From NCBI RefSeq assembly GCF_049674955.1, contig NZ_CP187232.1:5642001-5706000 (forward strand): a stretch of DNA of 64,000 bases, given 5' to 3'. Positions within the stretch are counted from its first letter, which is position 1. Each line of letters begins with the position of its first letter. This DNA is from Sphaerisporangium viridialbum (GTDB lineage: Bacteria; Actinomycetota; Actinomycetes; Streptosporangiales; Streptosporangiaceae). Position numbers and translations under genes: made by a program. The notes beneath the pieces are model-generated. The model was not told where the DNA came from and did not search any database. It saw only the letters and a list, made by a program, of their open reading frames with translations. Of the stretch, positions 39,066-48,353 are shown piece by piece.

Positions 39066-40379
39066 ATGGCACGAGTTAGAGACCTGTGGTTCACCACTGT
39101 CAAAGACGCTGAGGGCAAACCGGAGAGGAAGAAGACCGCCAAGCACCCCGACAACGGCGGGAACCCAGGGGCGAACCGGTGGCAAGCAGTCTGGATCGGG
39201 CCGGACGGCCGAGAGAAGACGGCAACCAGGCGCATCAAGGAAGCCGCGAAGGACTACGCCCGCAAGATGGAGGAGGACTTAGCCCGAGGCGAGTACGTCG
39301 ATCCTGCCGCCGGCAAGGCACTGTTCGGCGCGTACGGCAAGCGCTGGCTGGGCTCTCGTGCCGGTATCGACCCAGCATCGCTTATGCGTTATGAGTCGAT
39401 GTATCGGCTCCATGTCGAACCCATATTCGGCAAGCGCAAGGTGGGGTCGATCAGGCCCTCAGAGATACAGGAGTCCCTTACCGAACTGTCTGGACGGTTC
39501 GAAGCATCGACAGTGATCACCGCGCTTCTCGTGCTGCAAGGCATCCTTGATCTCGCTTTGGCTGACGAAAAGATCAAGCGGAACCCTGCAAGATCGGAGA
39601 TCGTCAAGGCACCCGCCCACGTCCACAAAGATGTCATCGCTTGGCGAGACGACGTGGTGTGGGCGATCATTGACGCTCACCCAGATCACCTGCGAGCAAT
39701 GCCCGTCCTCGGCGCCGGCTGCGGCATGCGGGCGGGTGAGTGGTTCGGGCTCGCGCTTGAAGACGTGGACTTCGACGAGAAGGTCATCCACGTACGTCGG
39801 CAAATCAAAAAGCTCGGCAGCCGCTTCATCTTCGCACTGCCGAAGATGGACAAGCAGCGCACCATCCCCATGCCCGAATGGGTCGCGCTCTACCTGCGAA
39901 CCCACATTGATGCTTACAAGCCACGGCCGCTGACACTGCCCTGGGAAAGGCTCAGCGGCAAGGAACGCACCCACGACCTGTTGTTCCGCTGGCCAACTGA
40001 TGATCTATATGTCCGCCACCGGAACTACGACGAAACGATCTGGAAGCCCGCACTCGTCAGAGCGGGAGTCCTCGCCGAACCAACCAAGGACGCGCGCGGC
40101 CGGAGAAGATACGCCACCACCCGCCAGGAGGGGACGCATCAACTTCGCCACTACTACGCGAGTATCACCCTTGCGGCGGGAGTGACGATCAAGGAACTGT
40201 CCGAATACCTCGGGCATGCGGACCCAGCGCTAACTCTTCGTGTCTACGCCCACATGCTCACCACGTCACATGACAGAGCCCGAGAGGCCATCGACAAGCA
40301 CATGCGCCGGCCCGGCTCGTCACCGGGCAGAACTGAGACAGAACTGAGCTACGGGCAAGATCAGGGAACAACCCAGTAA
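39066..40379 (+). CDS. int: Tyrosine-family site-specific integrase
   Basis: 437 residues. Residues about 1-80 form an arm-binding-type domain, 85-170 a SAM-like core-binding domain (YGKRWLGSRAGIDPASLMRYESMYRLHVEPIFG), and 185-410 the catalytic domain with Arg in GCGMRAGEWFGL, THQLRHYYAS (His-x-x-Arg), LGHADPALTLRVYAHM (His and the Tyr nucleophile). It cuts and rejoins attP/attB through a phosphotyrosine intermediate. Terminal, outward-facing position 55 bases from a chromosomal gene marks the right end of the element. Confidence 0.95.
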   Translation: MARVRDLWFTTVKDAEGKPERKKTAKHPDNGGNPGANRWQAVWIGPDGREKTATRRIKEAAKDYARKMEEDLARGEYVDPAAGKALFGAYGKRWLGSRAGIDPASLMRYESMYRLHVEPIFGKRKVGSIRPSEIQESLTELSGRFEASTVITALLVLQGILDLALADEKIKRNPARSEIVKAPAHVHKDVIAWRDDVVWAIIDAHPDHLRAMPVLGAGCGMRAGEWFGLALEDVDFDEKVIHVRRQIKKLGSRFIFALPKMDKQRTIPMPEWVALYLRTHIDAYKPRPLTLPWERLSGKERTHDLLFRWPTDDLYVRHRNYDETIWKPALVRAGVLAEPTKDARGRRRYATTRQEGTHQLRHYYASITLAAGVTIKELSEYLGHADPALTLRVYAHMLTTSHDRAREAIDKHMRRPGSSPGRTETELSYGQDQGTTQ

Positions 40380-40434
40380 GCCGGGTGCCTCATCGCCCGC
40401 GAAGCAGATTCCAATCGTTCTACATGCGAAAACG

Positions 40435-41661
40435 TCACTGCACCGGCAGGCCCGTGACGGCCCGACCGATGAGGAGACGCTGAATCTCGCTCGTTCCTTC
40501 GAAGATGGTGTAGATCTTGGCGTCGCGGTGGAAGCGTTCGACGGGGTGTTCGCGGGTGTAGCCGGCGCCGCCGAGGATCTGGATGGCCTGCTCGGTCACC
40601 CACACCGCCGTCTCCCCCGCCACCAGCTTCGACATCGAGCCCTCGGCCTGTTCGAACGGGCGCCCCTTGCGCGCCATCCACGCCGCCCGCCAGGTCATCA
40701 GCCGGGCGATGTCGACCCTTGTCGCCATGTCGGCCAGCAGGAAGGCGATGGCCTGGTTCTCGCCGATCCTGCGGCCGAACTGTTCCCGCTCGCGGGCGTA
40801 GTCGCGGGCGTACTCGTAGGCCGCGCGGGCGATGCCCACCGCCATCGCGGCGACGGTCGGCCGCGTGGTCTCGAACGTGCGCATGGCGGCCTGCTCGCCG
40901 CTCTTGCCGCCTTCGCGTACCCGGGCGAGGCGGGCGTCCAGCTTCTCCTTGCCACCGAGCAGGCAGCGGCCCGGCACCCTGACGTCGTCGAGGACGACCT
41001 CGGCGGTGTGGGAGGCGCGGATGCCGTGCTTCCTGAACTTCTGGCCCTGCGAGAGCCCCGGCGTGCCCGGCGGGACGACGAACGACGCCTGGCCGCGTGC
41101 GCGCAGCGCGGGGTCGACCGAGGCGACGATGACGTGCACGTTGGCGATGCCTCCGTTGGTGGCCCACGTCTTGACGCCGTTGAGCACCCACTCGTCCTTC
41201 ACCGCGTCGTACTCGGCCCTGGTGCGGATGGAGCCGATGTCGGAGCCGGCGTCGGGCTCGGAGGCGCAGAAGGCGCCGAGCTTGACGTCGTCGACGGTGC
41301 CGAACATCTCCGGCAGCCACTCCCCCATCTGCTCGGGCGTGCCGTTGGACGACAGGGCGGCGGCGGCGAGGCCGGTTCCGACGATGGACAGGCCGATGCC
41401 GGCGTCACCCCAGAAGATCTCCTCGAACGCCACCGGGATGCCGAGTCCGCTCTCCTCGAACCACTGCTGGGCGAAGAAGTCGAGCGAGTACAGCCCGACC
41501 TTGGCGGCCTCCTGGATGACGGGCCAGGGGGTCTCCTCGCGCTCGTCCCATTCGGCGCCGGCGGGGCGGATCACCGTCGCGGCGAACTCGTGCACCCAGT
41601 CGCGTACCTCGCGGACGTCGTCGCCCGTCTCCGGACAGAAGCCGCCAGAGCTCTCCGCCAT
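40435..41661 (-). CDS. Acyl-CoA dehydrogenase
   Basis: 408 residues, usual family size. FAD and acyl-CoA binding regions are recognisable (LGAFCASEPDAGSD...RTRAEYD, WATNGG) and the catalytic Glu lies in YTIFEGTSEIQRLLIG near the C-terminus. Oxidises acyl-CoA thioesters at the alpha-beta bond and passes electrons to ETF. GAGGAG precedes the ATG. First clearly chromosomal gene; the element ends just downstream of it. Confidence 0.92.
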   Translation of the reverse strand: MAESSGGFCPETGDDVREVRDWVHEFAATVIRPAGAEWDEREETPWPVIQEAAKVGLYSLDFFAQQWFEESGLGIPVAFEEIFWGDAGIGLSIVGTGLAAAALSSNGTPEQMGEWLPEMFGTVDDVKLGAFCASEPDAGSDIGSIRTRAEYDAVKDEWVLNGVKTWATNGGIANVHVIVASVDPALRARGQASFVVPPGTPGLSQGQKFRKHGIRASHTAEVVLDDVRVPGRCLLGGKEKLDARLARVREGGKSGEQAAMRTFETTRPTVAAMAVGIARAAYEYARDYAREREQFGRRIGENQAIAFLLADMATRVDIARLMTWRAAWMARKGRPFEQAEGSMSKLVAGETAVWVTEQAIQILGGAGYTREHPVERFHRDAKIYTIFEGTSEIQRLLIGRAVTGLPVQ

Positions 41662-41870
41662 CTCGAATCACTCCTCAAAGGGGTCCGGAGCCGGTACGCG
41701 GGAAAGTCCACGCCAGCGCGGCGTTACCAACGGTAACACCGAGCCGCATGAAACCTTACCGGGAAGCAGGCATGCTCGCGCAACGGCCGCCGGCAACGTT
41801 CACGCGGCGGAAACACCGGCCCGGTGACGCCGCCCGGCCGGGCAGAGGCCGCACACCCCGGGAAACGGCG

Positions 41871-41908
41871 GACGGCCGGGGCGGTGGGAGAAGGCCGCCC
41901 CGGCCGTC
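41871..41908 (-). terminator. Terminator of the LVIVD gene
   Basis: A 14-bp perfect stem GACGGCCGGGGCGG/CCGCCCCGGCCGTC, 45 bases past the stop at 41,953. Confidence 0.6.
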
Positions 41909-41952
41909 GATTCGGCAGCGGCGGGGGACGACACCCCCGCCTCGGACCGCTG

Positions 41953-43368
41953 TCAGTCCTCGTCGCTCCAGATCCAGTCGCCGTGGCCGCGGTCGCGGTA
42001 CGAACCCTGGGTCTGCGTGTTCAGACGGTCGACTTGGACGCCGTTCGCCGAGTTCGTGCGCCTGTCGTTGATCTTGATGACGTCGAAGCCCCGGTTGAAG
42101 TCGCTCGCGTAGATGTAGCCGTTGTAGTAGTAGGCGGACCAGAAGCCGCCGGAGCCCTCGGCCGCCGGGCCGCGCTCGAAGTAGCCGATCTCCTCGGGGT
42201 GGGCCGAGTCGGTGAAGTCCCAGACCGACGCCCCACCCTGGTACCAGGCCTGGACCATGATGTCGCGGCCCTTCACCGGGATCAGCGAGCCGTTGTGGGC
42301 GACACAGTTCTCCGAGTCCGCCTGGTAGCGGGGGATCTTGTAGTAGTTCTTGAACACCAGCTGGCCGTTCACGATGTCGTAGATCGCGTCCGCGCCGCGG
42401 TTGGGCCCGGTGGCCTCGTTGCACGTGGCCGCGCCGCCGCCGCCGAGCTCGTCGGTGAAGACGACCTTCGTGCCCGCGTTGTTGAACGTGGCCGAGTGCC
42501 AGAAGGCGAAGTTCGGGTCGGTGATCCTGGCCGTCACCTTCGGGTCCTCGGGGTTCCTGATGTCGAACAGCACGCCGTCACCCATGCAGGCGCCGGCCGC
42601 GATGCCCTTCTCCACGTACGCGGTGATGTCGTGACAGCCGCTGGTCGGGAGGGCGAGGCCCGGCTGGCTCTCGTTGCCGCCGTCGGGGAAGACGATGGGA
42701 GTGGCCACCACCGAGGCCGAGGTCGGGTTGCCGAGCGGCACCTTGACGATCGAGATCTTGTCGTGCGGCGGCAGGCAGTCGGGGAAGCTCGCCGACGGGT
42801 TGTACGAGGAGACGTACAGGTAGACGTTGCCGTGCTTCTTGTCAGGGACCAGGGTGTGGGTGTGGGAGCCGCAGTTGGTCTCGACCGACTTGATGTACTT
42901 GGGGTTCTTCTTGTCCTTCACGTCGAAGATGCGGATGCCCTCCCAGGACTCCTTCACCGACGCGGGCTGCGACGTGCTGCTGCAGGAGTCGTCCGACCGG
43001 GACGAGTCGACGGACGCGAACAGCAGGTCGCCGTAGACGGACAGGTCCATCTGCGAACCAGGACAGACCACCGAGCTCACTACGGAGGTCTTCTTCGGAT
43101 TCTTGATGTCATAGATGGAGAAGCCACCATAGTTACCGACATAGGCGTAGTTGCCCTGGAAGGCGATGTCGGTGTTGATGGTGGCCGCGATGCTCGCGGG
43201 CTTCGGCACGTTCGTCACGTGCTGGACGTTCGGGCTCATCACGATCTGGTCGGTGCCCGGGATGTCCGCTGCCTGAGCGGGTATCGCCGACAGCGCCATG
43301 GCCGCCGCCGTACCCACGAAGACGAGGAACCGGCCGGCTGGGCCGCCTCTGCGGGGGATGGACAACAC
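41953..43368 (-). CDS. Secreted LVIVD-repeat beta-propeller protein
   Basis: 471 residues. The signal peptide (1-34, ending AIPAQAAD) is followed by repeated blocks in which DIKNP, DVKDKKNP, DIRNPEDP and DFTDSAHPEEIGY end strands, the LVIVD pattern of a seven- or eight-bladed propeller. Cys pairs suggest disulfides outside the cell. Function of these proteins is not well defined; a surface or secreted scaffold is likely. Confidence 0.85.
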   Translation of the reverse strand: MLSIPRRGGPAGRFLVFVGTAAAMALSAIPAQAADIPGTDQIVMSPNVQHVTNVPKPASIAATINTDIAFQGNYAYVGNYGGFSIYDIKNPKKTSVVSSVVCPGSQMDLSVYGDLLFASVDSSRSDDSCSSTSQPASVKESWEGIRIFDVKDKKNPKYIKSVETNCGSHTHTLVPDKKHGNVYLYVSSYNPSASFPDCLPPHDKISIVKVPLGNPTSASVVATPIVFPDGGNESQPGLALPTSGCHDITAYVEKGIAAGACMGDGVLFDIRNPEDPKVTARITDPNFAFWHSATFNNAGTKVVFTDELGGGGAATCNEATGPNRGADAIYDIVNGQLVFKNYYKIPRYQADSENCVAHNGSLIPVKGRDIMVQAWYQGGASVWDFTDSAHPEEIGYFERGPAAEGSGGFWSAYYYNGYIYASDFNRGFDVIKINDRRTNSANGVQVDRLNTQTQGSYRDRGHGDWIWSDED

Positions 43369-43550
43369 TCAGGGACCCTCCTTGGTACTTAATGCCACAG
43401 GAGAACATAGATGGGCAGATTTTCTCCCAGACAGGACGAGTTAGCCATAGTGCAACTTGTCAGCAAAACCTTCCGACATGATCCCTTTACCGACATATCA
43501 CGTCCGAGTTAGGGTGCACGCGCACGGCAAGTGATCCTCAGGGAGGTCGG

Positions 43551-44183
43551 GTGCGCCTCGCGCTCCTCATCGTCATCGGTACGGCCGCGCTCGCCCTGGC
43601 GGGCTGCGCGAGTGCCCCAGCCACCCCGTCGGCGAGTTCCACCGCCCCGGTCATCGCCCCGGGCCGGCCCGGCGAGGCGGCGAAGACGCTCGGCCCCACC
43701 GAGGCGGCGACCGCGGTGCCCTCCCCCTCGGCCAACGCGGCGGACGTGGTGTTCATGCAGGACATGGTCGTCCACCACCGTCAGGCGCTCGACATGAGCG
43801 CCGGCGCCGCGACCCGCGCCGCCTCCGACGACGTGAAGCGCATGGCCTCACGCATCGCCGACACCCAGGGACCCGAGATCAACGCGATGATCCGGTGGCT
43901 GCGCCAGCAGGGGCAGCGCGTTCCCGAGCACCACGCCGGGCACCACGCCATGCCCGGCATGGCGACCCCGGAGCAGATGGCGGCCCTGCGGGCGGCCAAC
44001 GGGGGCGGCTTCGACCGCCTCTACCTCCAGCTCATGATCGCCCACCACCTGGGCGCCATCACCATGGCCGCCGACGAGCTGGAGAAGGGCTCCCACATCA
44101 TGGTGCAGGAGCTGGCGCAGGACGTGTCGGTCACGCAGACGGCCGAGGTGAACCGCATGCGCCGCATGCGGGCGGGCGGCTGA
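43551..44183 (+). CDS. DUF305 lipoprotein
   Basis: 210 residues from a GTG with GGGAGG. A lipobox LAGC ends at Cys19. Two family hallmarks follow: DVVFMQDMVVHHRQALDMS (about 64-82) and YLQLMIAHHLGAITMA (about 160-175), with His/Met-rich segments (HHAGHHAMPGMATPEQM). DUF305 is a ferritin-like helical bundle often linked to copper handling, so periplasm-side copper binding is the best guess. Confidence 0.88.
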   Translation: MRLALLIVIGTAALALAGCASAPATPSASSTAPVIAPGRPGEAAKTLGPTEAATAVPSPSANAADVVFMQDMVVHHRQALDMSAGAATRAASDDVKRMASRIADTQGPEINAMIRWLRQQGQRVPEHHAGHHAMPGMATPEQMAALRAANGGGFDRLYLQLMIAHHLGAITMAADELEKGSHIMVQELAQDVSVTQTAEVNRMRRMRAGG

Positions 44184-44187
44184 AGGG

Positions 44188-45999
44188 TCAGGACATGCGG
44201 AAGACCGAGCCGTGCGCGCGGAACGGCAGGTGGGCGCCCTCGGGAATCAGGAAGGCGTGCTCGCGCCGGACGCGCACCGCATCGCACCAGCCGTCGGTGA
44301 TGACCAGGATCGGGCCCTCCCGGGGGAAGTCGTCCGCGCGCTCCAGCAGGTCGACGCCCGGCTGGAGCATCGTGCCGCCCCGGCCGCGCACGCGCACCCG
44401 GCGGGCGATCTCCTCCACCGGGACATAGCCCGCGTCGTACGGCACGGCGTCGCAGAACACCACCCGCGCGCGCGGCACGTCGCGGGCCATCGCGTACGCC
44501 GCTATCGCCCCGAGTGCCTTGCCCAGGAGCCTGGTGTCCATCGATCCGGAGGTGTCGAGAACGACCCCGAAGGTGGCGCGCCGTACGAGCTCCTCAGGGC
44601 GGATCCACCCGGGACGCGGGATGCCGGGCGTGGCGGCCTGGCGGCGTGACGCGCGGGCGTACGACCGGCGCCTGTCCACCGAGGGGACGTGCTCCTCGAA
44701 CCACCGGGCCAGGGCGGCGTCCCACGGCAATGGCGGCTGGTCCAGCGCCCTGATCTCCTCCTCCAGCCCGGCCGGGAGGAACCCCCTGCCCGCGGTCCGG
44801 TGATAGGCGAGCCCGGTGCAGAGCGCCCGCCGGTAGTACTCGTCCAGGTCGAGGTAGCGGCCTGGCGCGCCCGAATGGGGCAGCGGCCGGTCGAGCACGT
44901 CGCCGAGCCCGCGTCCGCGCAGGGTGGCCAGCTTGCGCAACCGCCGCAGGTCGACCGCGATGCGGTCGTAGACCCCCTCTGCCGACGACCCTGCCAGCGC
45001 CTGGTCGAACAGCAGGCCTTCGGGCATGTCGCCGACGCCCATCTCCATCAGCCAGCCGTTGATCACGTAGTCGGCGGCGACGTTCCAGATGTACGGGTCC
45101 CGGCCGCCGGCCCGCTCTCCGTGCCGGAGCGCGGCGTGCAGCATCTCGTGGGCCAGGACGAACCGCCACTCCTCGGCCTTCAGGGAGACCAGCGGGTTCA
45201 CGTAGATCTCGGCGGCCTCCGCGTTGACGGCGGCGATCGAGATGTGCCATGCCCGCGCCACGTCCACGTCGGCCACGATCTTCATTCCCGAGGCCAGCGC
45301 GCCGAGCAGCGGATACGACGAGACGAACCAGGCCAGGGCCGCGTCCCACGGGCCTGGGGCCTGGTCCCTGACGGTGCCGCGCGGCCCGCCCGCCGCCTCC
45401 AGCCCCGCGGTGGCGGCCCGGGCGATGCCGGCGGCGAACAGGCGCGGGAAGTCCTCCCGCTTCGCCTCCTCCTCCTCGCCGATCCAGAAGTCCGGCGATC
45501 CCGCGGGGGCCAGCTCGGCGGGCAGGCCGAACATGCGCCAGCGGTCGGCCAGCGCGCGCTCGTCCTCTCGCGGCAGTTCCTCCGGCAGCGGCGCGGGACA
45601 CCGCCCGACCTTCAGAGTGCGGAGGAAGCGGTCGACGGTCAGGCAGCAGGCCGCTCGGTAGTCGTGCTGCGGTGAGCGCCACGTGTTCCACCGGTCGCCG
45701 GCGTTCGCGCCGATGTCCCGCGGCACAGCCGAGCGCGGGTCGGCGTGGCCGAATCCCAGGTGGAGCATGCAGTGGGCGAACACCCACGCCCACTCCTCGG
45801 GCTCGGCGCGCCGCGTGGGGTGGTGCCGCACGCCGCCGTCCGGGGTCGCCAGCGCCCAGTCCCGCGGGCCGAACTCCGCGCGTTCTCCCGTCCGGAGGCA
45901 GGCGCCGAGGTGGTGGAACATCGGGTGCGCCGACGCCAGCCGCCATCCCCGCTCCACGGCCTCCCGCCACGGGTCCGGCCTCTTCTTGGGCGCGGCCAT
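44188..45999 (-). CDS. DUF2201 metallopeptidase-like protein with vWA domain
   Basis: 603 residues. LAHEMLHAALRHGER (282-296) gives the HExxH...H zinc site of DUF2201_N; an N-terminal echo FAHCMLHLGFGH (74-85) has lost the Glu. The C-terminal part begins FGVVLDTSGSMD (near 455-475), a vWA MIDAS. It starts one base after the stop of a MoxR-type ATPase, a classic pair in which the ATPase remodels the vWA partner. The target is unknown. This second MoxR/vWA pair lies only 6 kb from the conflict operon but is a different subfamily. Confidence 0.85.
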   Translation of the reverse strand: MAAPKKRPDPWREAVERGWRLASAHPMFHHLGACLRTGERAEFGPRDWALATPDGGVRHHPTRRAEPEEWAWVFAHCMLHLGFGHADPRSAVPRDIGANAGDRWNTWRSPQHDYRAACCLTVDRFLRTLKVGRCPAPLPEELPREDERALADRWRMFGLPAELAPAGSPDFWIGEEEEAKREDFPRLFAAGIARAATAGLEAAGGPRGTVRDQAPGPWDAALAWFVSSYPLLGALASGMKIVADVDVARAWHISIAAVNAEAAEIYVNPLVSLKAEEWRFVLAHEMLHAALRHGERAGGRDPYIWNVAADYVINGWLMEMGVGDMPEGLLFDQALAGSSAEGVYDRIAVDLRRLRKLATLRGRGLGDVLDRPLPHSGAPGRYLDLDEYYRRALCTGLAYHRTAGRGFLPAGLEEEIRALDQPPLPWDAALARWFEEHVPSVDRRRSYARASRRQAATPGIPRPGWIRPEELVRRATFGVVLDTSGSMDTRLLGKALGAIAAYAMARDVPRARVVFCDAVPYDAGYVPVEEIARRVRVRGRGGTMLQPGVDLLERADDFPREGPILVITDGWCDAVRVRREHAFLIPEGAHLPFRAHGSVFRMS

Positions 46000-46000
46000 C

Positions 46001-47062
46001 TCAGCTCCGGGCTGCGACGAGGCGGGGCAGGTCGCGGCCCACCTCGACCAGGAACCAGGTCGGGAGCACCGGTGAGCCGTCCAGGCCGGTGGCGATGACG
46101 AGCTGCGCGCACTCCAGGGAGATCTCGGCCAGCTCTACGAGCAGCGTCTTCGCCCGGAAGGCCAGCTCGCGGCCCCCGGTGGAAACGCCCCGCCTGTCGG
46201 CGGGCAGCTCCTTGATCAGGCGGGCGCGGAACGTCTCGGACAGGAAGTACAGCAGGTCGCGGTCCTCGGGCCGGCGCGGCCATGAGGCGTCGCCCTTCAG
46301 CACCGCGTCGAGGTCGTAGGCGTGCCGTACGGTCTTCACGTACCCGCGGAACGCCGAGGCGTGCGCGCCGGTCAGGGTGCCGAAGGCCAGCATGGCGAGG
46401 GTCTCGTCGCCGATCGCCTCACCGTAGGAGTGCATGACGTCGGACAGCATGTGCCAGGCGCGCGGGGTCGAGAACGGCTCCTCGGTCTTGGGCGGCGCGC
46501 TCCACAGGTGGTCGGGGCGCTGCACGAGGTAGTCGACGATCCACGGGTGGATGCCGTTGGCCGCCGCCCAGACGAGCCAGTCGGTCGAGGAGGCGCGCAG
46601 GTGCACGTGGACGAGCCGGTTGACCAGCGCGGACGCCATCGGGCGGGCGAGCGCGTTGTCGGTGGCGCGGTTGCCCGCGCCGATCACGACCGAGCCCTCG
46701 GGCAGCTCGTACGTCCCGAGGCGGCGGTCGAGGATGAGCGAGTAGAACGCCTTCTGCACCTCGGGCGCGGAGGCGTTGAGCTCGTCGAGGAACAGGCAGT
46801 ACGGCTCCGTGCGCGCGATCGCCTCCGGTGGGGCGAAGCGGCTCCGCCCGCCGACCAGCTCGGGAACGCCGATCAGGTCCTCGGGGGCAAGCTGGGTGCC
46901 GAGCAGCGTCACGCAGTCGAGGCCGAGCGAGCCGGCGAAATCGCGCACGAGCGAGCTCTTGCCGATGCCGGGCGCACCCCACAGGAACACGGGACGCACG
47001 ACCGCGACGTGCAACAGCACGTCGGGAAGCTGCGCCGGAGTAATGGTGAGGGTGGCCTGCAT
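46001..47062 (-). CDS. MoxR-type AAA+ ATPase
   Basis: 353 residues. Walker A GAPGIGKS (29-36), Walker B YCLFLDELNAS (about 88-98), sensor region VIGAGNRATDNA. Residues to about 230 are the AAA+ core, with a C-terminal helical lid. It pairs with the downstream DUF2201-vWA gene through translational coupling (one-base gap). Confidence 0.9.
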   Translation of the reverse strand: MQATLTITPAQLPDVLLHVAVVRPVFLWGAPGIGKSSLVRDFAGSLGLDCVTLLGTQLAPEDLIGVPELVGGRSRFAPPEAIARTEPYCLFLDELNASAPEVQKAFYSLILDRRLGTYELPEGSVVIGAGNRATDNALARPMASALVNRLVHVHLRASSTDWLVWAAANGIHPWIVDYLVQRPDHLWSAPPKTEEPFSTPRAWHMLSDVMHSYGEAIGDETLAMLAFGTLTGAHASAFRGYVKTVRHAYDLDAVLKGDASWPRRPEDRDLLYFLSETFRARLIKELPADRRGVSTGGRELAFRAKTLLVELAEISLECAQLVIATGLDGSPVLPTWFLVEVGRDLPRLVAARS

Positions 47063-47182
47063 AGGTTGAACAATGACGGAATTCCCTGCTATTTCGCATC
47101 ACATTTTTGGCGAACCGTGAACATGGAAATGCGGGTGGCCGGCCCGCACGGGAGCCGAGCCGGCGGTCGTTAGGGTGGGGTG

Positions 47183-48235
47183 ATGGAGTTCCCGGAGTTG
47201 CGCCACCCGATCGTCCAGGCGCCGATGGCCGGTGGGCCGTCGACTCCTGAGCTGGCCGCGGCGGTGTCCGCCGCGGGCGGGCTGGGGTTCGTGGCCGCCG
47301 GTTACGACTCGGCCGAGACCCTGCGCGCCGGCATCCGCGCCGTACGGGCGCGCACCGACGCGCCGTTCGGCGTGAACATCTTCGTGCCCTCCGCCGAGAA
47401 GGCCGACCGGGCCGCCGTGGACGCGTACGCGGCGCGGCTGCGCGGGGAGGCCGAGCGGTACGGCGTGCCGCTGGGCGTGCCCGTGGACGACGACGGCGAG
47501 TGGCGGCACCGGCTGGCCGTCGTGGCCGAGGAGCGGGTGCCGGTGGTGTCGTTCACCTTCGGGCTTCCCTCGCGGGAGGTGATCGGGGAGGCGCGCCGGG
47601 CCGGGGCGTACGTCATCGTGACGGTCACCACCCCGGACGAGGCGGCGGCCGCGCACGAGGCCGGGGCCGATGCGCTGGTGGCCCAGGGCATCGAGGCGGG
47701 CGGCCACCGGGGCGGGTTCACCGACGATGCGGGCGATTTCGGGCTGCTGGTCCTGCTCCGGCTGGCGCTTCGGCTCACGCCCCTGCCCGTGGTGGCCGCG
47801 GGTGGCATCACCGACGGGGCGGGCGTCGCGGCGGTGCTGGCCGCCGGAGCCGTCGCCGCCCAGCTCGGCACCGCCTTCCTGCTCGCGCCCGAGGCCGGTA
47901 CGAGCGTCGCGCACCGCGAGGCGCTGAGGTCGTACGACCGTACGGCGGTCACCCGGGCGTTCACCGGCCGGCGGGCCAGGGGGCTGGTCAACCGCTTCCT
48001 CGAAGAGCACACCGGCGAGGCTCCCTCGGCGTACCCGCAGGTGCACCACCTGACCGCCCCGCTGCGGGCGGCGGCCAGGAAGGCGGGCGACGCCGGCGCG
48101 ATCAACCTGTGGGCGGGGCAGGGGTTCCGGCTCGCCGAGGAGGTGCCCGCGGGCGAGCTGGTGCGCCGGCTCGGCGCCGAGACCGAGGAGGCCCTCGCCC
48201 GAGCCGCACACCGGCTCGGCCGGCTCGGCCGATGA
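47183..48235 (+). CDS. Nitronate monooxygenase / 2-nitropropane dioxygenase family
   Basis: 350 residues (a GTG one codon earlier is also possible). TIM-barrel FMN protein: LRHPIVQAPMAGG at the start, GVNIFVPS, VTTPDEAAAAHEAGADALVAQG, GIEAGGHRGG with the active-site His, VVAAGGITDGAGVAAVLAAGA and the LGTAFL phosphate-binding turn. Oxidises alkyl nitronates with O2, or acts as an FMN-dependent enoyl reductase in related enzymes. Confidence 0.85.
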   Translation: MEFPELRHPIVQAPMAGGPSTPELAAAVSAAGGLGFVAAGYDSAETLRAGIRAVRARTDAPFGVNIFVPSAEKADRAAVDAYAARLRGEAERYGVPLGVPVDDDGEWRHRLAVVAEERVPVVSFTFGLPSREVIGEARRAGAYVIVTVTTPDEAAAAHEAGADALVAQGIEAGGHRGGFTDDAGDFGLLVLLRLALRLTPLPVVAAGGITDGAGVAAVLAAGAVAAQLGTAFLLAPEAGTSVAHREALRSYDRTAVTRAFTGRRARGLVNRFLEEHTGEAPSAYPQVHHLTAPLRAAARKAGDAGAINLWAGQGFRLAEEVPAGELVRRLGAETEEALARAAHRLGRLGR

Positions 48236-48353
48236 GGCTGTTCACACCGGAAAGCTCGGGATGCGGTTCGAGCGATTCCTTTTCTGGGCGCGCGTCGTCA
48301 TAGGTCCGTCAGGTGCGTCCAGCGGGGCGCCCCATGAGGGCGGAGGGTGAACG

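Larger units (their letters stand above)
1..40379. mobile_element. Integrated phage-derived element, left end outside window
   Basis: Everything from the left edge to the integrase is short, overlapping, phage-style genes, with a gp3-like protein, RuvC, HNH, WhiB, a RecB-like nuclease, DNA methyltransferases and a terminal tyrosine integrase. The same two regulatory repeat families recur from position 381 to 38,799, which argues for one element rather than several. No terminase, portal, capsid or tail gene was seen. The right junction should lie between the integrase stop (40,379) and the acyl-CoA dehydrogenase stop (40,435), but no tRNA lies there and no left attachment copy could be found in the window. 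Confidence 0.85.

Noticed and set aside
38606..39238. 210-codon leftward frame upstream of and into the integrase gene
   Set aside because: No ribosome-binding site, Arg/Ser-biased composition of a shadow frame, and it would run through the strong terminator at 38,608-38,635 and into the integrase.
40380..40434. tRNA-type attachment site next to the integrase
   Set aside because: No cloverleaf or CCA-ending 3' half is visible, and no matching copy could be found near the left edge.
40528..41736. Long rightward frame opposite the acyl-CoA dehydrogenase
   Set aside because: Antisense shadow of a high-GC gene; no domain, and the leftward frame has all family motifs.
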